The translations under genes and the position numbers were made by a program. A stretch of DNA of 64,000 bases from Mucilaginibacter phenanthrenivorans (GTDB lineage Bacteria > Bacteroidota > Bacteroidia > Sphingobacteriales > Sphingobacteriaceae): NCBI RefSeq assembly GCF_024721155.1, contig NZ_JAHVAP010000014.1, positions 62,001 through 126,000 on the forward strand. Reading direction: 5' to 3'. Every line of letters starts with the position of its first letter. The stretch's first letter is position 1. Positions 42,172-50,363 of the stretch are shown here, one piece after another. The notes below the pieces were generated by a model. That model was given only the letters and a program-made list of their open reading frames with translations, was not told the origin of the DNA and ran no database searches.

Positions 42172-43377
42172 CTAACCCACCCTCACAAACCTATACAACA
42201 AATAATATCCTCCAGCGGCCAAAACACTCAACCCGCAAAGTGCCCACCATAGTAAATTAAATCCACCAAAAGCTATGATAGCGCCGCCGGTAACCGGGGC
42301 AATAACCTGCGCAGCGGACCATGACATGGTGTACAGTGCCGCATATTCTCCCCTGTTATATTCGGTTGATCTGCTGATCCAGAACGAATTCATAAATGGC
42401 ATGCTCAGCATTTCGCTAAAAGTAATCAACAAAACAATAAATATCGCCGCCACAGTACTCGCCGGTAAGAATATCAGCAGCACAAAACTAACAGCTCCCA
42501 TCAAAATACCGCTGATGATATAGATCAATCCATGACGCTTGCCCTCCAGGTTGTGAATCAACACCATTTCAACTACACCGATCAAAATGCCGTTCAGCGC
42601 CATTAGAAATCCAATAAAGCGTTCGCCAAAATGCCATTGAAGTTTATAAAAAACAGGCTCCATTATAAAAAACTGGAAGAAACACATGGCAAAAAGTGTG
42701 GAGAATAAAATAAAAATCAAATAAACACCATCATTCCATGGCGACATCTTTTTGATTCCCTCCGCTATCTTTTTCATACCGCCAACAATGCTTGACCTGG
42801 GCATTATCTTCAGCAATAGTAAAGCGGCCAGGATGTTGGAAACCCCATCAACCCAAAACAATAAATGATAATTTATGGAAGCTATTAATCCACCCAAACC
42901 TGCACCAACAGCCCATCCAAGGTTTATTGCCAGTCTGTTAAGTGAATAGGAACGGGTTTTATTTTCCGGAGTACTATAATGTGCGATGGCCGTCGAGTTT
43001 GCAGGCCTAAACGACTCATTACAAAAACTCAGCACATAAGTGCCGATACAAACCGTTAAAAATGTATGCTGGTAACCTAAAACAATAAACAGCAAGCCGC
43101 CGCTTAGCAAAGCACCAACCTGCAGATCATAAAAACCAAATTTGTCTGTAAACTTTCCACCAACAAACGCTCCGCAGATAGAACCGACACCAAACAACGA
43201 CATAATCACCCCGGCCTGTACGATACTAAAATGCAACTGCTTAACACAATAAATACTCATGAACGGAACCACCATAGTACCACTCCGGTTAATGAGCATC
43301 ACCAGGCTTAGGTACCAGCTATTTTTGGAAAGTCCTTGGTAAGCGTTTTTGTATAATTGGATGAAGGAGGTAAACAT
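42172..43377 (-). CDS. Major facilitator superfamily transporter
   Basis: A 401-residue inner-membrane protein with 12 predicted membrane segments in two halves. The MFS loop 2-3 motif is visible as GGKFTDKFGFYDLQ. It most resembles drug or metabolite exporters of the MFS_1 group; the substrate is unknown. It is upstream of, but separated by a repeat from, aroC. Confidence 0.88.
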   Translation of the reverse strand: MFTSFIQLYKNAYQGLSKNSWYLSLVMLINRSGTMVVPFMSIYCVKQLHFSIVQAGVIMSLFGVGSICGAFVGGKFTDKFGFYDLQVGALLSGGLLFIVLGYQHTFLTVCIGTYVLSFCNESFRPANSTAIAHYSTPENKTRSYSLNRLAINLGWAVGAGLGGLIASINYHLLFWVDGVSNILAALLLLKIMPRSSIVGGMKKIAEGIKKMSPWNDGVYLIFILFSTLFAMCFFQFFIMEPVFYKLQWHFGERFIGFLMALNGILIGVVEMVLIHNLEGKRHGLIYIISGILMGAVSFVLLIFLPASTVAAIFIVLLITFSEMLSMPFMNSFWISRSTEYNRGEYAALYTMSWSAAQVIAPVTGGAIIAFGGFNLLWWALCGLSVLAAGGYYLLYRFVRVG

Positions 43378-43419
43378 TGTAGCGTAAAGATAGTTAAAAG
43401 CAAAAAGCTGAAAGATTAA

Positions 43420-43491
43420 AGCTAAAAGCTTTAAGAGGAAAATCCGACGAACTAAAAGAATCTTTCTACTTTTCGCTTTAAGCTTTTAGCT
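43420..43491 (+). repeat. Palindromic repeat overlapping the aroC 3' end
   Basis: AGCTAAAAGCTTTAAG at 43420-43435 has a near complement at 43476-43491. The right arm contains the aroC stop codon (43486-43488). Could act as a terminator or mark insertion of a dispersed element. Confidence 0.65.
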
Positions 43492-44580
43492 CAATATTGA
43501 ATTGCGGTTCCTTAGCCAGTGATCCGCCAAAACCAGCGCAGCCATTGCCTCAACAATAGGCACTGCGCGCGGCACCACACATGGATCGTGTCGGCCTTTG
43601 CCGGAGATCTCTGCGGCATTTCCCTGGCTGTCTATTGTTGCCTGGTTGTGCATAATGGTAGCCACCGGTTTAAAGGCCACAGTAAAGGCAATCGGCATAC
43701 CGTTACTGATGCCGCCTTGGATACCGCCTGAGTAATTAGTAAGCGTACCAACCTCACCCGAAGAGTTTTTTATAAAGATGTCGTTATGCTCCGAGCCGCG
43801 CATTTCGCTACCCGCAAAGCCAGAGCCATATTCAAAGCCGTGTAAGGCGTTAATACTCAGCATTGCCTTACCTAAATCGGCATGCAATTTATCAAACACC
43901 GGCTCACCAAGGCCAACCGGGCAATTTAATATATGACAGTTCACCTTGCCGCCAACGGTATCACCCTGTTTACGGATAGAATCAATATATTCGATCATTT
44001 CCTCGGCAGTAGCCGGATCGGCGCAGCGAACTATATTTTTCTCCCGTTCATCTATAAATTCCTGTGCATTTTTTATCTCCACATTGGGCGCATCAATTCT
44101 GCCTACGCTGCTCACATGCGCGACAATTTCGATACCCTGCGTTTTTAAAAGCAATTTTGCTATGGCACCCGCCGCGACGCGGGCTGCGGTTTCTCGGGCG
44201 GATGAACGGCCCCCGCCCCTATGGTCGCGGATACCATATTTTGTTTGATAGGTATAATCAGCGTGCGATGGACGGAACACATCCACATTATGGGTATAAT
44301 CCTTTGAACGTTGGTCTTCATTAGGGATCAGCATGGCAATAGGCGTACCTGTGGTTTTACCCTCAAAAATCCCCGAAAGGATCTTAACTGTATCGCTTTC
44401 CTTACGCTGTGTAGTGATTTTTGACTGCCCCGGCTTGCGTTTATCCAGTTCACCCTGGATATACTCCATGTCGATCTCCAGTTGCGCCGGACAGCCATCT
44501 ATTATTACCCCAATAGCTTCGCCGTGCGACTCGCCAAAAGTTGTGATCCTGAATAATTGTCCGAATGAATTGCCTGCCAT
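43486..44580 (-). CDS. aroC: Chorismate synthase
   Basis: A 364-residue enzyme that makes chorismate from EPSP with reduced FMN. Family motifs are all present: GESHGEAIGVIIDG at the start, RPSHADYTYQTKYGIRDHRG, GRSSARETAARVAAG, and RHDPCVVPRAVPIVEAMAA at the end. The last residues and stop lie inside a palindromic repeat. It follows aroA in the same direction with 75 bases between, so it probably belongs to the aromatic operon. Confidence 0.95.
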   Translation of the reverse strand: MAGNSFGQLFRITTFGESHGEAIGVIIDGCPAQLEIDMEYIQGELDKRKPGQSKITTQRKESDTVKILSGIFEGKTTGTPIAMLIPNEDQRSKDYTHNVDVFRPSHADYTYQTKYGIRDHRGGGRSSARETAARVAAGAIAKLLLKTQGIEIVAHVSSVGRIDAPNVEIKNAQEFIDEREKNIVRCADPATAEEMIEYIDSIRKQGDTVGGKVNCHILNCPVGLGEPVFDKLHADLGKAMLSINALHGFEYGSGFAGSEMRGSEHNDIFIKNSSGEVGTLTNYSGGIQGGISNGMPIAFTVAFKPVATIMHNQATIDSQGNAAEISGKGRHDPCVVPRAVPIVEAMAALVLADHWLRNRNSILS

Positions 44581-44582
44581 AA

Positions 44583-44674
44583 GCCCCTAACCCCTAAAGG
44601 GGAATAAAATTTAGTAAATGTATTAATTAGTTATCAAAGAAATCCTGCTCCCCCTTTAGGGGGCTGGGGGGATA
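44583..44674 (+). repeat. Dispersed CCCCTAAAGGGG-type repeat between aroC and aroA
   Basis: CCCCTAACCCCTAAAGGGG at 44584-44602 and CCCCCTTTAGGGGGCTGGGG at about 44650-44669 form a widely spread Bacteroidota intergenic element. The right part covers the aroA stop and encodes its last residues. Confidence 0.6.
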
Positions 44675-45939
44675 AATCCCACCTTCTCCAAATCCGTCCA
44701 AAACGCCGGGTACGATTTTTCAACCACGTCAGCGTCTTCAACTTCAACCTGCGGGATCAACAGGGCCAGCGGCGCAAAGGCCATCGCCATACGGTGATCG
44801 TCGTACGTGTTGATAAAAACGTGCTCAGGGATCTGTTTTTCACTGCAATCAAGTTTATAAACCTGACCTTTTTCAATCAGCTTCACTCCTATTTTGGCCA
44901 GCTCATTTTGTAAAGCTTTTATACGATCTGTTTCCTTTATTTTTAAAGTTTCCAATCCCGTAAACGTAGCTTCATGACCTAATGCCGCACAAACCACAAT
45001 AATGGTCTGAGCCAGGTCTGGGCATTCCTTTAAGTCAAAGATCTTTCTTGCAAGCGGTTTTGCTTCCTTTTGCAGGTAAACGCCGCCATCCTTAAACTGG
45101 GAGGTTATCCCAAAGTTGGCCATGATCTCAGTGATCACACTATCGCCTTGTAAGCTATATTGTGTTAATCCCGGCAAAAACAATTCTGCCTCGTCAGCTA
45201 ACGCAGCTATTGCGTACCAGTATGATGCTGCGCTCCAATCCGGTTCAATATAAATTGAAGTGGGCGCAAATTCCTGGTTTTGTATAGCAATAACATTGTC
45301 ATTCCAGGCATGTTGAATACCTGCCGATTGTAGCATGGCCAGCGTCATTTCCACGTAGGGGCGCGATGTTAGGTCACCCTCAATGTGTAGCTCCAAACCC
45401 AAAGGCAGCCGGGCAGCTATAAGCAATAATGCAGTGATGTACTGGCTGCTTATATTTCCTTTTATACTGACCTTATTAGATTGCTGCGCTAAGCTGCCTT
45501 TTAGTTTTATTGGCGGGAAGCCTTCGTTTTCTACGTACTCAATTTGCGCACCCAGTTCACGCAATGCCTCTACCAATATCCCTATCGGGCGCTGTTTCAT
45601 TCGTTCGCTGCCGGTTAGTATCACTTCTTCATTCTGCAATGTTAAAAATGCAGTTAAAAAGCGCATAGCTGTACCTGCCGGACCGATATTGATTAGTCTT
45701 AAGTCCTGAGTCTGAAGTCCGGAGTCATTTGGTTTTTGACTTAAGACTTTCGACTCCAGACTCAGGACTTCCGCCAAAGTAACCGCATCCGCAGCATCTG
45801 AAATATTTTCAACTTTTACCTTACCACCGCTAAGCGCTTCAATGATCAAAGCGCGGTTACATTCACTTTTTGAACCGGTGAGTTGTACCGTGCCTTTTAC
45901 AGTTTTGCCGTTTTTGGTAAGGGTGATGTTATGTTTCAT
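44656..45939 (-). CDS. aroA: 3-phosphoshikimate 1-carboxyvinyltransferase (EPSP synthase)
   Basis: A 427-residue enzyme adding phosphoenolpyruvate to shikimate 3-phosphate. Motifs: GSKSECNRALIIEAL, NIGPAGTAMRF, ERMKQRPIG, KETDRIKAL and DDHRMAMAFAP. Start at ATG 45939 (KHNITLTKN). Two oddities: about 20 extra residues (EVLSLESKVLSQKPNDSGL and the next few) just before the NIGPAGT motif are encoded by an inserted palindromic repeat, in frame; and the C-terminal PPAP comes from another repeat. The active-site residues are intact, so the enzyme is expected to work. Confidence 0.93.
   Translation of the reverse strand: MKHNITLTKNGKTVKGTVQLTGSKSECNRALIIEALSGGKVKVENISDAADAVTLAEVLSLESKVLSQKPNDSGLQTQDLRLINIGPAGTAMRFLTAFLTLQNEEVILTGSERMKQRPIGILVEALRELGAQIEYVENEGFPPIKLKGSLAQQSNKVSIKGNISSQYITALLLIAARLPLGLELHIEGDLTSRPYVEMTLAMLQSAGIQHAWNDNVIAIQNQEFAPTSIYIEPDWSAASYWYAIAALADEAELFLPGLTQYSLQGDSVITEIMANFGITSQFKDGGVYLQKEAKPLARKIFDLKECPDLAQTIIVVCAALGHEATFTGLETLKIKETDRIKALQNELAKIGVKLIEKGQVYKLDCSEKQIPEHVFINTYDDHRMAMAFAPLALLIPQVEVEDADVVEKSYPAFWTDLEKVGFIPPAP
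45701..45770 (-). repeat. Palindromic repeat inserted in frame inside aroA
   Basis: AAGTCCTGAGTCTG at 45701-45714 and its exact complement at 45757-45770 bound the element. Related AGTCC/GAGTC words recur between the arms. It has the look of a dispersed intergenic repeat, yet it lies in the coding region and adds Leu/Ser/Lys-rich sequence. Confidence 0.75.
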
Positions 45940-45953
45940 TAAAATATATTCCT

Positions 45954-46024
45954 GTAGAGACGCAATATCTTGCGTCTCTGTATATAATATCCTGTTCAAG
46001 AGACGCAAAGTATTGCGTCTCTAC
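45954..46024 (+). repeat. GAGACGCAA double palindrome, copy 1
   Basis: Two hairpins, GAGACGCAA-TATC-TTGCGTCTC and GAGACGCAA-AGTA-TTGCGTCTC, separated by about 25 bases, fill the space between aroA and the DAHP synthase gene. A second copy is at 53931-54004. Confidence 0.85.
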
Positions 46025-46034
46025 GGAGTTTGGT

Positions 46035-47162
46035 TTATGCGTGCGTTAACTTATCTGCCGCCTGGCCTGCTTCGTCCTTGTTCATTATCTCGGTTTGTTT
46101 ACGGATAGATTCAGCATGGATCAATTCCAGCAATTTCTCGGTAAACTCTGCGCTTAATTTTAACGCCTTGCCGTAGTTAACGCCTTTTCTCAGGATCTCG
46201 TCCCAGCGGTTAACCTGCAAAATGGTAATATTGTTATCTTTTTTGTAGTTACCAATCTGCTCAACAATATTCATACGCTCAGACATTTTCTGGATCACCA
46301 AATCATCAATTTTATCGATCTGGTTACGCAGTTCTTCCAGCTTATCCTTAACCTCTGCATTGCGAACCTCTGGTTTACGAAGGGTTAAATGCTCAATGAT
46401 TTCAGCTAAAGCTTTTGGAGTAACCTGTTGTTTAGCATCTGTCCAGGCAACAGTTGGATCGATGTGTGATTCGATCATTAATCCCTGCATATCCAGGTCA
46501 AGCGCTTTTTGCGAGATGTAGCCAATCAGATCGCGGTTACCAGTAATATGGCTTGGATCGTTGATCATAGGTAATTCAGGTGCAAGTGTTTTCAGGCTGA
46601 TAGCCAAATCCCACATTGGTTCGTTACGAAACGCGCTTTTTTCGTGCGATGAAAATCCACGGTGAATAGCTGCTAACTTCGTGATACCTGCATTATTGAT
46701 CCGCTCCAAAGCGCCAACCCATAATGAAAGATCGGGATTTACCGGATTTTTAACCATCACCGGTACATCAACGCCGCGTAAAGCGTCAGCAATTTCCTGT
46801 ACGGTAAAAGGGTTAACGGTTGAACGTGCGCCAACCCAAAGAATATCAACACCTGCCTTTAAAGCTTCCTCAACGTGCTTTGCAGTAGCAACTTCAACCG
46901 CAGTTGGCAAGCCGGTTTCTTCCTTAGCGCGTTTTAACCATTGCAAACCAATGCTGCCGATACCTTCAAATTCTCCGGGGCGGGTACGTGGTTTCCAGAT
47001 TCCCGCACGTAATGCTGATACCTTACCGGTTTTTGCTAATAAATGCGCGGTTGCTACCAACTGATCTTCAGTTTCTGCACTACACGGACCTGCAATTAAT
47101 AGTGGCTCGCTGCCGGTTTTAATCCAGGAACTTAATGGTTGTATGTTTAAATTCAGTTTCAT
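46035..47162 (-). CDS. Bifunctional DAHP synthase / chorismate mutase
   Basis: A 375-residue fusion. Residues 1-260 form the KdsA-like type I DAHP synthase (LIAGPCSAETEDQ, WKPRTRPGEFEGIG, WVGARSTVNPF, MVKNPVNPD, IHRGFSSH), joining erythrose 4-phosphate and PEP. Residues about 280-360 are an AroQ-type chorismate mutase (LRNQIDKIDDLVIQKMSERM). The fusion order is common in Bacteroidota and lets chorismate-branch products control entry into the pathway. It is downstream of pheA and upstream of aroA in one direction. Confidence 0.93.
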   Translation of the reverse strand: MKLNLNIQPLSSWIKTGSEPLLIAGPCSAETEDQLVATAHLLAKTGKVSALRAGIWKPRTRPGEFEGIGSIGLQWLKRAKEETGLPTAVEVATAKHVEEALKAGVDILWVGARSTVNPFTVQEIADALRGVDVPVMVKNPVNPDLSLWVGALERINNAGITKLAAIHRGFSSHEKSAFRNEPMWDLAISLKTLAPELPMINDPSHITGNRDLIGYISQKALDLDMQGLMIESHIDPTVAWTDAKQQVTPKALAEIIEHLTLRKPEVRNAEVKDKLEELRNQIDKIDDLVIQKMSERMNIVEQIGNYKKDNNITILQVNRWDEILRKGVNYGKALKLSAEFTEKLLELIHAESIRKQTEIMNKDEAGQAADKLTHA

Positions 47163-47311
47163 CTTGTTTTGTTTTTGTCCGGAAGTCCGGAAGATTAATT
47201 TTTAATTTATTTTAATTATTTGTTTTTGGCTCTTTTAATTCAGATATCCGGCGTCAGATATCTTTTTTGTCTTTCGGACTTTCCGACTTTCGGATTTTCC
47301 GACTCCTCCTC

Positions 47312-48220
47312 TCAACTCATCTTTTTCATATTTATATATGTCCTCGGCACTCTTTCGCCCTTTACTGTTTTGGGGAGCTTTTCATTCTCTTCATCATGCC
47401 TTTCATATTCGCCCAGGATATTGAAATTGTGGGTATATTTCAGGATCTGCCTTATGGCAGTATCATATTGCTTAGTCTCTTCCCACTCCACATCTACATA
47501 AAAATTATATTCATTGCGTTTACCCAAAATCGGCATACTCTGGATCTTGCTCATGTTCAAGCTTTGCTCAGCAAAAATATTCAGCACCTTTGCCAATGCA
47601 CCAACCTTGTTGCTTACCTGGAAACACAACGATGCTTTGTTAGGGTTTTTCTTAGTCACGTTTTCATGATGGGTAAGGATCAGGAAACGGGTAAAGTTTT
47701 TTTTGTTCGATTCTATGCGGCGTTCCAAAACGTCCAGTCCGTAAAGTCTTGCCGCTAAGGTGTTAGCAATAGCAACCGTATCCGTAAGCTGTTCATCACG
47801 GATGCGTTTGGCGCAGGCAGCGGTATCATTACTCTCAACAATATTCAGGTGAGGGTATTCATCAAAGAAATCAACACACTGGCGGATGGCTATAGGGTGC
47901 GAGGTTACATATTTTATATCCTCGAACTTTACACCTGGCAATGCCATTAGATGAAGCTGGATAGGCAGGTAAATTTCGCCTACAACCGGGAACGCATAAC
48001 TTAACAACAGCGAGTAGTTTGGCAAAATGCTGCCGGCAATGCTATTTTCGATAGCCATTACCACATAATCGGCCTTTTTGTCCTTCAATGCCTCGAATGT
48101 TTGCTTAAAGGAGTTGCACTCGATGGTCTGGATATCTTCGCCAAAATATTTCAGCGCGGCCTCTTCATGGAAGGAAGCGCGAATTCCCTGTATTGCAACT
48201 CTCAATTGTTCAGTCTTCAT
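47312..48220 (-). CDS. pheA: Prephenate dehydratase
   Basis: A 302-residue enzyme turning prephenate into phenylpyruvate. The dehydratase part (1-190) shows VAIQGIRASFHEEAA, VMAIENSIAGS and YVTSHPIAIRQC; TRFLILTHHE ends it. The ACT regulatory domain (about 198-280; KVGALAKVLNIFAEQ, with the ESR-like region replaced by KIQSMPI) binds phenylalanine. No mutase domain is attached; that activity is on the neighbouring DAHP synthase. Its 5' leader carries a Phe/Tyr-rich peptide and a terminator, so transcription is probably attenuated by charged Phe/Tyr-tRNA. Confidence 0.93.
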   Translation of the reverse strand: MKTEQLRVAIQGIRASFHEEAALKYFGEDIQTIECNSFKQTFEALKDKKADYVVMAIENSIAGSILPNYSLLLSYAFPVVGEIYLPIQLHLMALPGVKFEDIKYVTSHPIAIRQCVDFFDEYPHLNIVESNDTAACAKRIRDEQLTDTVAIANTLAARLYGLDVLERRIESNKKNFTRFLILTHHENVTKKNPNKASLCFQVSNKVGALAKVLNIFAEQSLNMSKIQSMPILGKRNEYNFYVDVEWEETKQYDTAIRQILKYTHNFNILGEYERHDEENEKLPKTVKGERVPRTYINMKKMS

Positions 48221-48237
48221 AAATCCCTTTTAAAGCA

Positions 48238-48305
48238 AAAAGTCCCGGTTTTTGGCCGGGACTTTTCAGTTTCTTATATGTTTGTTATCGCATATTAGTC
48301 CCGGC
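48238..48305 (-). promoter_or_regulatory. Attenuator: mutually exclusive terminator and antiterminator before pheA
   Basis: On the minus strand an 11-bp terminator stem (48266-48256 with 48248-48238: AAAAGTCCCGG/CCGGGACTTTT, loop CCAAAAA) ends in five T residues. Its left arm can pair instead with GCCGGGACT in the leader-peptide frame (48305-48297 with 48263-48255, nine base pairs). A ribosome that finishes the leader covers that segment and lets the terminator form; one stalled at Phe/Tyr codons leaves it free to pair. Confidence 0.8.
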
Positions 48306-48360
48306 TCTTACTGGTAAAGTAAAAGTAGTAACCATAAAAATATGCGCTGTTAAATTTCAT
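48295..48360 (-). CDS. Phe/Tyr-rich leader peptide of pheA
   Basis: A 21-codon frame (ATG at 48360, TAA at 48297-48295) that ends 74 bases before the pheA start. Nine of its 21 residues are Phe or Tyr: positions 3, 7-9 and 11-15, seven of the last nine aromatic codons in an almost unbroken run. The final codons (Ser-Arg-Asp-stop) contain the segment that pairs in the antiterminator. This is the layout of the pheL/trpL class of leader peptides. Confidence 0.8.
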   Translation of the reverse strand: MKFNSAYFYGYYFYFTSKSRD

Positions 48361-48378
48361 TTGTTTTTTATTTCGATG

Positions 48379-48408
48379 TAAATGTACAGGTAAAAATGGT
48401 ATTGTCAA
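48379..48408 (-). promoter_or_regulatory. Promoter of the pheA leader
   Basis: On the minus strand TTG (48408-48406), a 19-base spacer and TACATTTA (48386-48379) closely match the Bacteroidota consensus. Transcription would start about ten bases before the leader-peptide ATG. Confidence 0.6.
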
Positions 48409-48498
48409 TAGAAAATTTTATTTTTTTGATTTTTAGTAGGCCAAACAGAATTTTATTTGGAAAAACACCAATAAAACTTCTCCGCAAGCGCGAATATT

Positions 48499-49383
48499 TT
48501 ACAAAACCGACAACATACCTTTTTTTGCAGCAGTAAATGGGATCACCGGGTTATCCATCCCATCCGTAAACTTAGTGCGAAAAGCCGAGGATGAGATCAG
48601 CATATTTGTAAATTTTATACTGCTGCCATCCTTAAAGTTTATTGCATAAGCCTCTACAAAATTGGGGTTCCTTGATCCCTTATGTTCGTAGGTAACAATT
48701 TCGCTGATGTCCATTTTATTATAAGTTTTTATTTCCTGCTGATTGTATCCAAACGAGAAAACATCATTCCCTTTTGATATTTGCAGGTAGTTATCCCTGT
48801 TGATTATCGCGTTGCAATAAATTTTACCAAGTATAAAATAATAAAAAGCCGATAAAACTACGAGCGGCAAACGTACATACCATCGTGTATTGGTGGCAAA
48901 CACGGAAGCATCGGCTACGACAAAGAATACTCCATATAAAAGCATAAAACCCGTCAGCATTATTATGCGCCACAGCTTCTCCCGGTATTCAAAGTAATTG
49001 GTAACGAAATGTGCCTGGTTACCAATGTTGAATATGTGTTTTTCAAAATCCTTTAATTCTATCTCGCTGTTAAAAAAATCAGCGACTATTTTAAGCACGT
49101 CCACCTTTTCAATTACATGATATTCATATAAATGATTATCATTATCAAGGTAATACAGGCAGAATTTGCCATTAAAATACAGCCCAATCTTCAAATAATT
49201 CACATACTCATCCTGTATGGTTACCGATGGACCGGTTAATTGAATATCCGTTAAAGTTCGTTCATCGTCCCAGGGGAAAGTCTTAACGAGTTCGATCGTT
49301 TCATCAAGGGTTCTTACCTTCTCGTCGGAAAACTCACCTTTTTCGTAGGTCTTATGTTGCAGTTTGGATATAAATTCAGGCAT
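48499..49383 (-). CDS. Membrane protein of unknown function
   Basis: A 294-residue protein with two close membrane segments in the middle (about residues 140-160, IIMLTGFMLLYGVFFVVA, and 172-190, LPLVVLSAFYYFILGKIY). The soluble part before them and the beta-rich part after them (SFGYNQQEIKTYNKMDISEI, INFKDGSSIKFTNM) are presumably cytoplasmic; the latter looks like a PH-type domain. I do not recognise the family. It is upstream of the pheA leader but ends before it, in the same direction. Confidence 0.7.
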   Translation of the reverse strand: MPEFISKLQHKTYEKGEFSDEKVRTLDETIELVKTFPWDDERTLTDIQLTGPSVTIQDEYVNYLKIGLYFNGKFCLYYLDNDNHLYEYHVIEKVDVLKIVADFFNSEIELKDFEKHIFNIGNQAHFVTNYFEYREKLWRIIMLTGFMLLYGVFFVVADASVFATNTRWYVRLPLVVLSAFYYFILGKIYCNAIINRDNYLQISKGNDVFSFGYNQQEIKTYNKMDISEIVTYEHKGSRNPNFVEAYAINFKDGSSIKFTNMLISSSAFRTKFTDGMDNPVIPFTAAKKGMLSVL

Positions 49384-49414
49384 TTAGGGGAACTAAAAAG
49401 CTAATATAAATTTA

Positions 49415-50242
49415 TTACTTACCTGAAATATCTGCATAACGCCACTTCAGCATATCCTTCATATATAAATTAATATCCCATTGATTGGCAACCGGCATTT
49501 TTGTGTACGGTAATGCCGGCATATAAGGTGCAGGCCCGAATTCCGGCGAGATTGTCATTAGCTGCGCACCGCCTTCCATGCGATATTTTACAATGTCGTC
49601 CCACCAGCTTAGGTGTGCTTCTAACTCCTCAACCCATTCGTCAGCCCGGGGATCGGAAACCTGGGCTGACTCCGCATGCCCAACCCTGGCATGGATATGT
49701 ACAGTGCGGGTTACAGCTAAGTCAACCGCCTCCTGCTGTTGTACCAATAAGCTTTCAGACACGTTGCACCAATGCGAAAAATCGGCGGTGATCACTATAT
49801 CAGGATTAGCGATCAGCAGATCCTTAGTTATATGTGCTGCAAACAACGCCTTGTTTCGGTGGGTTTCATGGGCTACAACGATCCCGGTTTGCTTTGTTAT
49901 TTCGGTGGCAATTTTAAAAAGCTCACTGTTTTGTTCAGCCGTAAAGTAATCCTTCCCGGTTTGCGAGTCGATAAATAAGGGCTTTAACGAGGTTAAATAT
50001 TCCAGGTGCTTTTTTAAGCTCGCCTTATGCTGCTCAAAATCCCTTTCGAAAGATTGATAATATTGCGCGATCAATAAAAGCCCGTACTTATCCAGGGCTT
50101 CAAAGATCTGGGCCCGTTCAGTATCGTCAAAGGGGATCGGCGCTTCTACACCATCGTAACCTGCTGCTTTTACTTTGGCACAGAAAGCGTCCCAGGCAAT
50201 ATGCTCAGAACCCCATTTCGGACAAAAAAACTTGATTTGCAT
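49415..50242 (-). CDS. Sugar phosphate isomerase/epimerase family protein (TIM barrel)
   Basis: A 275-residue protein with the AP-endonuclease-2 TIM-barrel pattern: YDGVEAPIPFDD, HETHRNKALF, ITADFSHWCNV, HIHARVGHAE and ISPEFGPAPYMP, giving the expected metal-binding Glu, His and Asp residues. Members isomerise or epimerise sugars or inositols. The substrate is unknown. It lies between a membrane protein and a sterol-desaturase-type gene. Confidence 0.82.
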   Translation of the reverse strand: MQIKFFCPKWGSEHIAWDAFCAKVKAAGYDGVEAPIPFDDTERAQIFEALDKYGLLLIAQYYQSFERDFEQHKASLKKHLEYLTSLKPLFIDSQTGKDYFTAEQNSELFKIATEITKQTGIVVAHETHRNKALFAAHITKDLLIANPDIVITADFSHWCNVSESLLVQQQEAVDLAVTRTVHIHARVGHAESAQVSDPRADEWVEELEAHLSWWDDIVKYRMEGGAQLMTISPEFGPAPYMPALPYTKMPVANQWDINLYMKDMLKWRYADISGK

Positions 50243-50363
50243 AAATAAATAGTTTCGTCAAACATCAACAAAAATTAATTGAACTATGGTAAAAACTAAT
50301 TGAAATTTCGGATCAAGATAATGGGGCTACTTCTACACCGTTGAAACAGCGCTGAATAGAGGG

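Noticed and set aside
45954..46024. Possible CRISPR array because of repeated GAGACGCAA words
   Set aside because: There are only two palindromic units and no regular spacers or cas genes; it matches a dispersed hairpin element.
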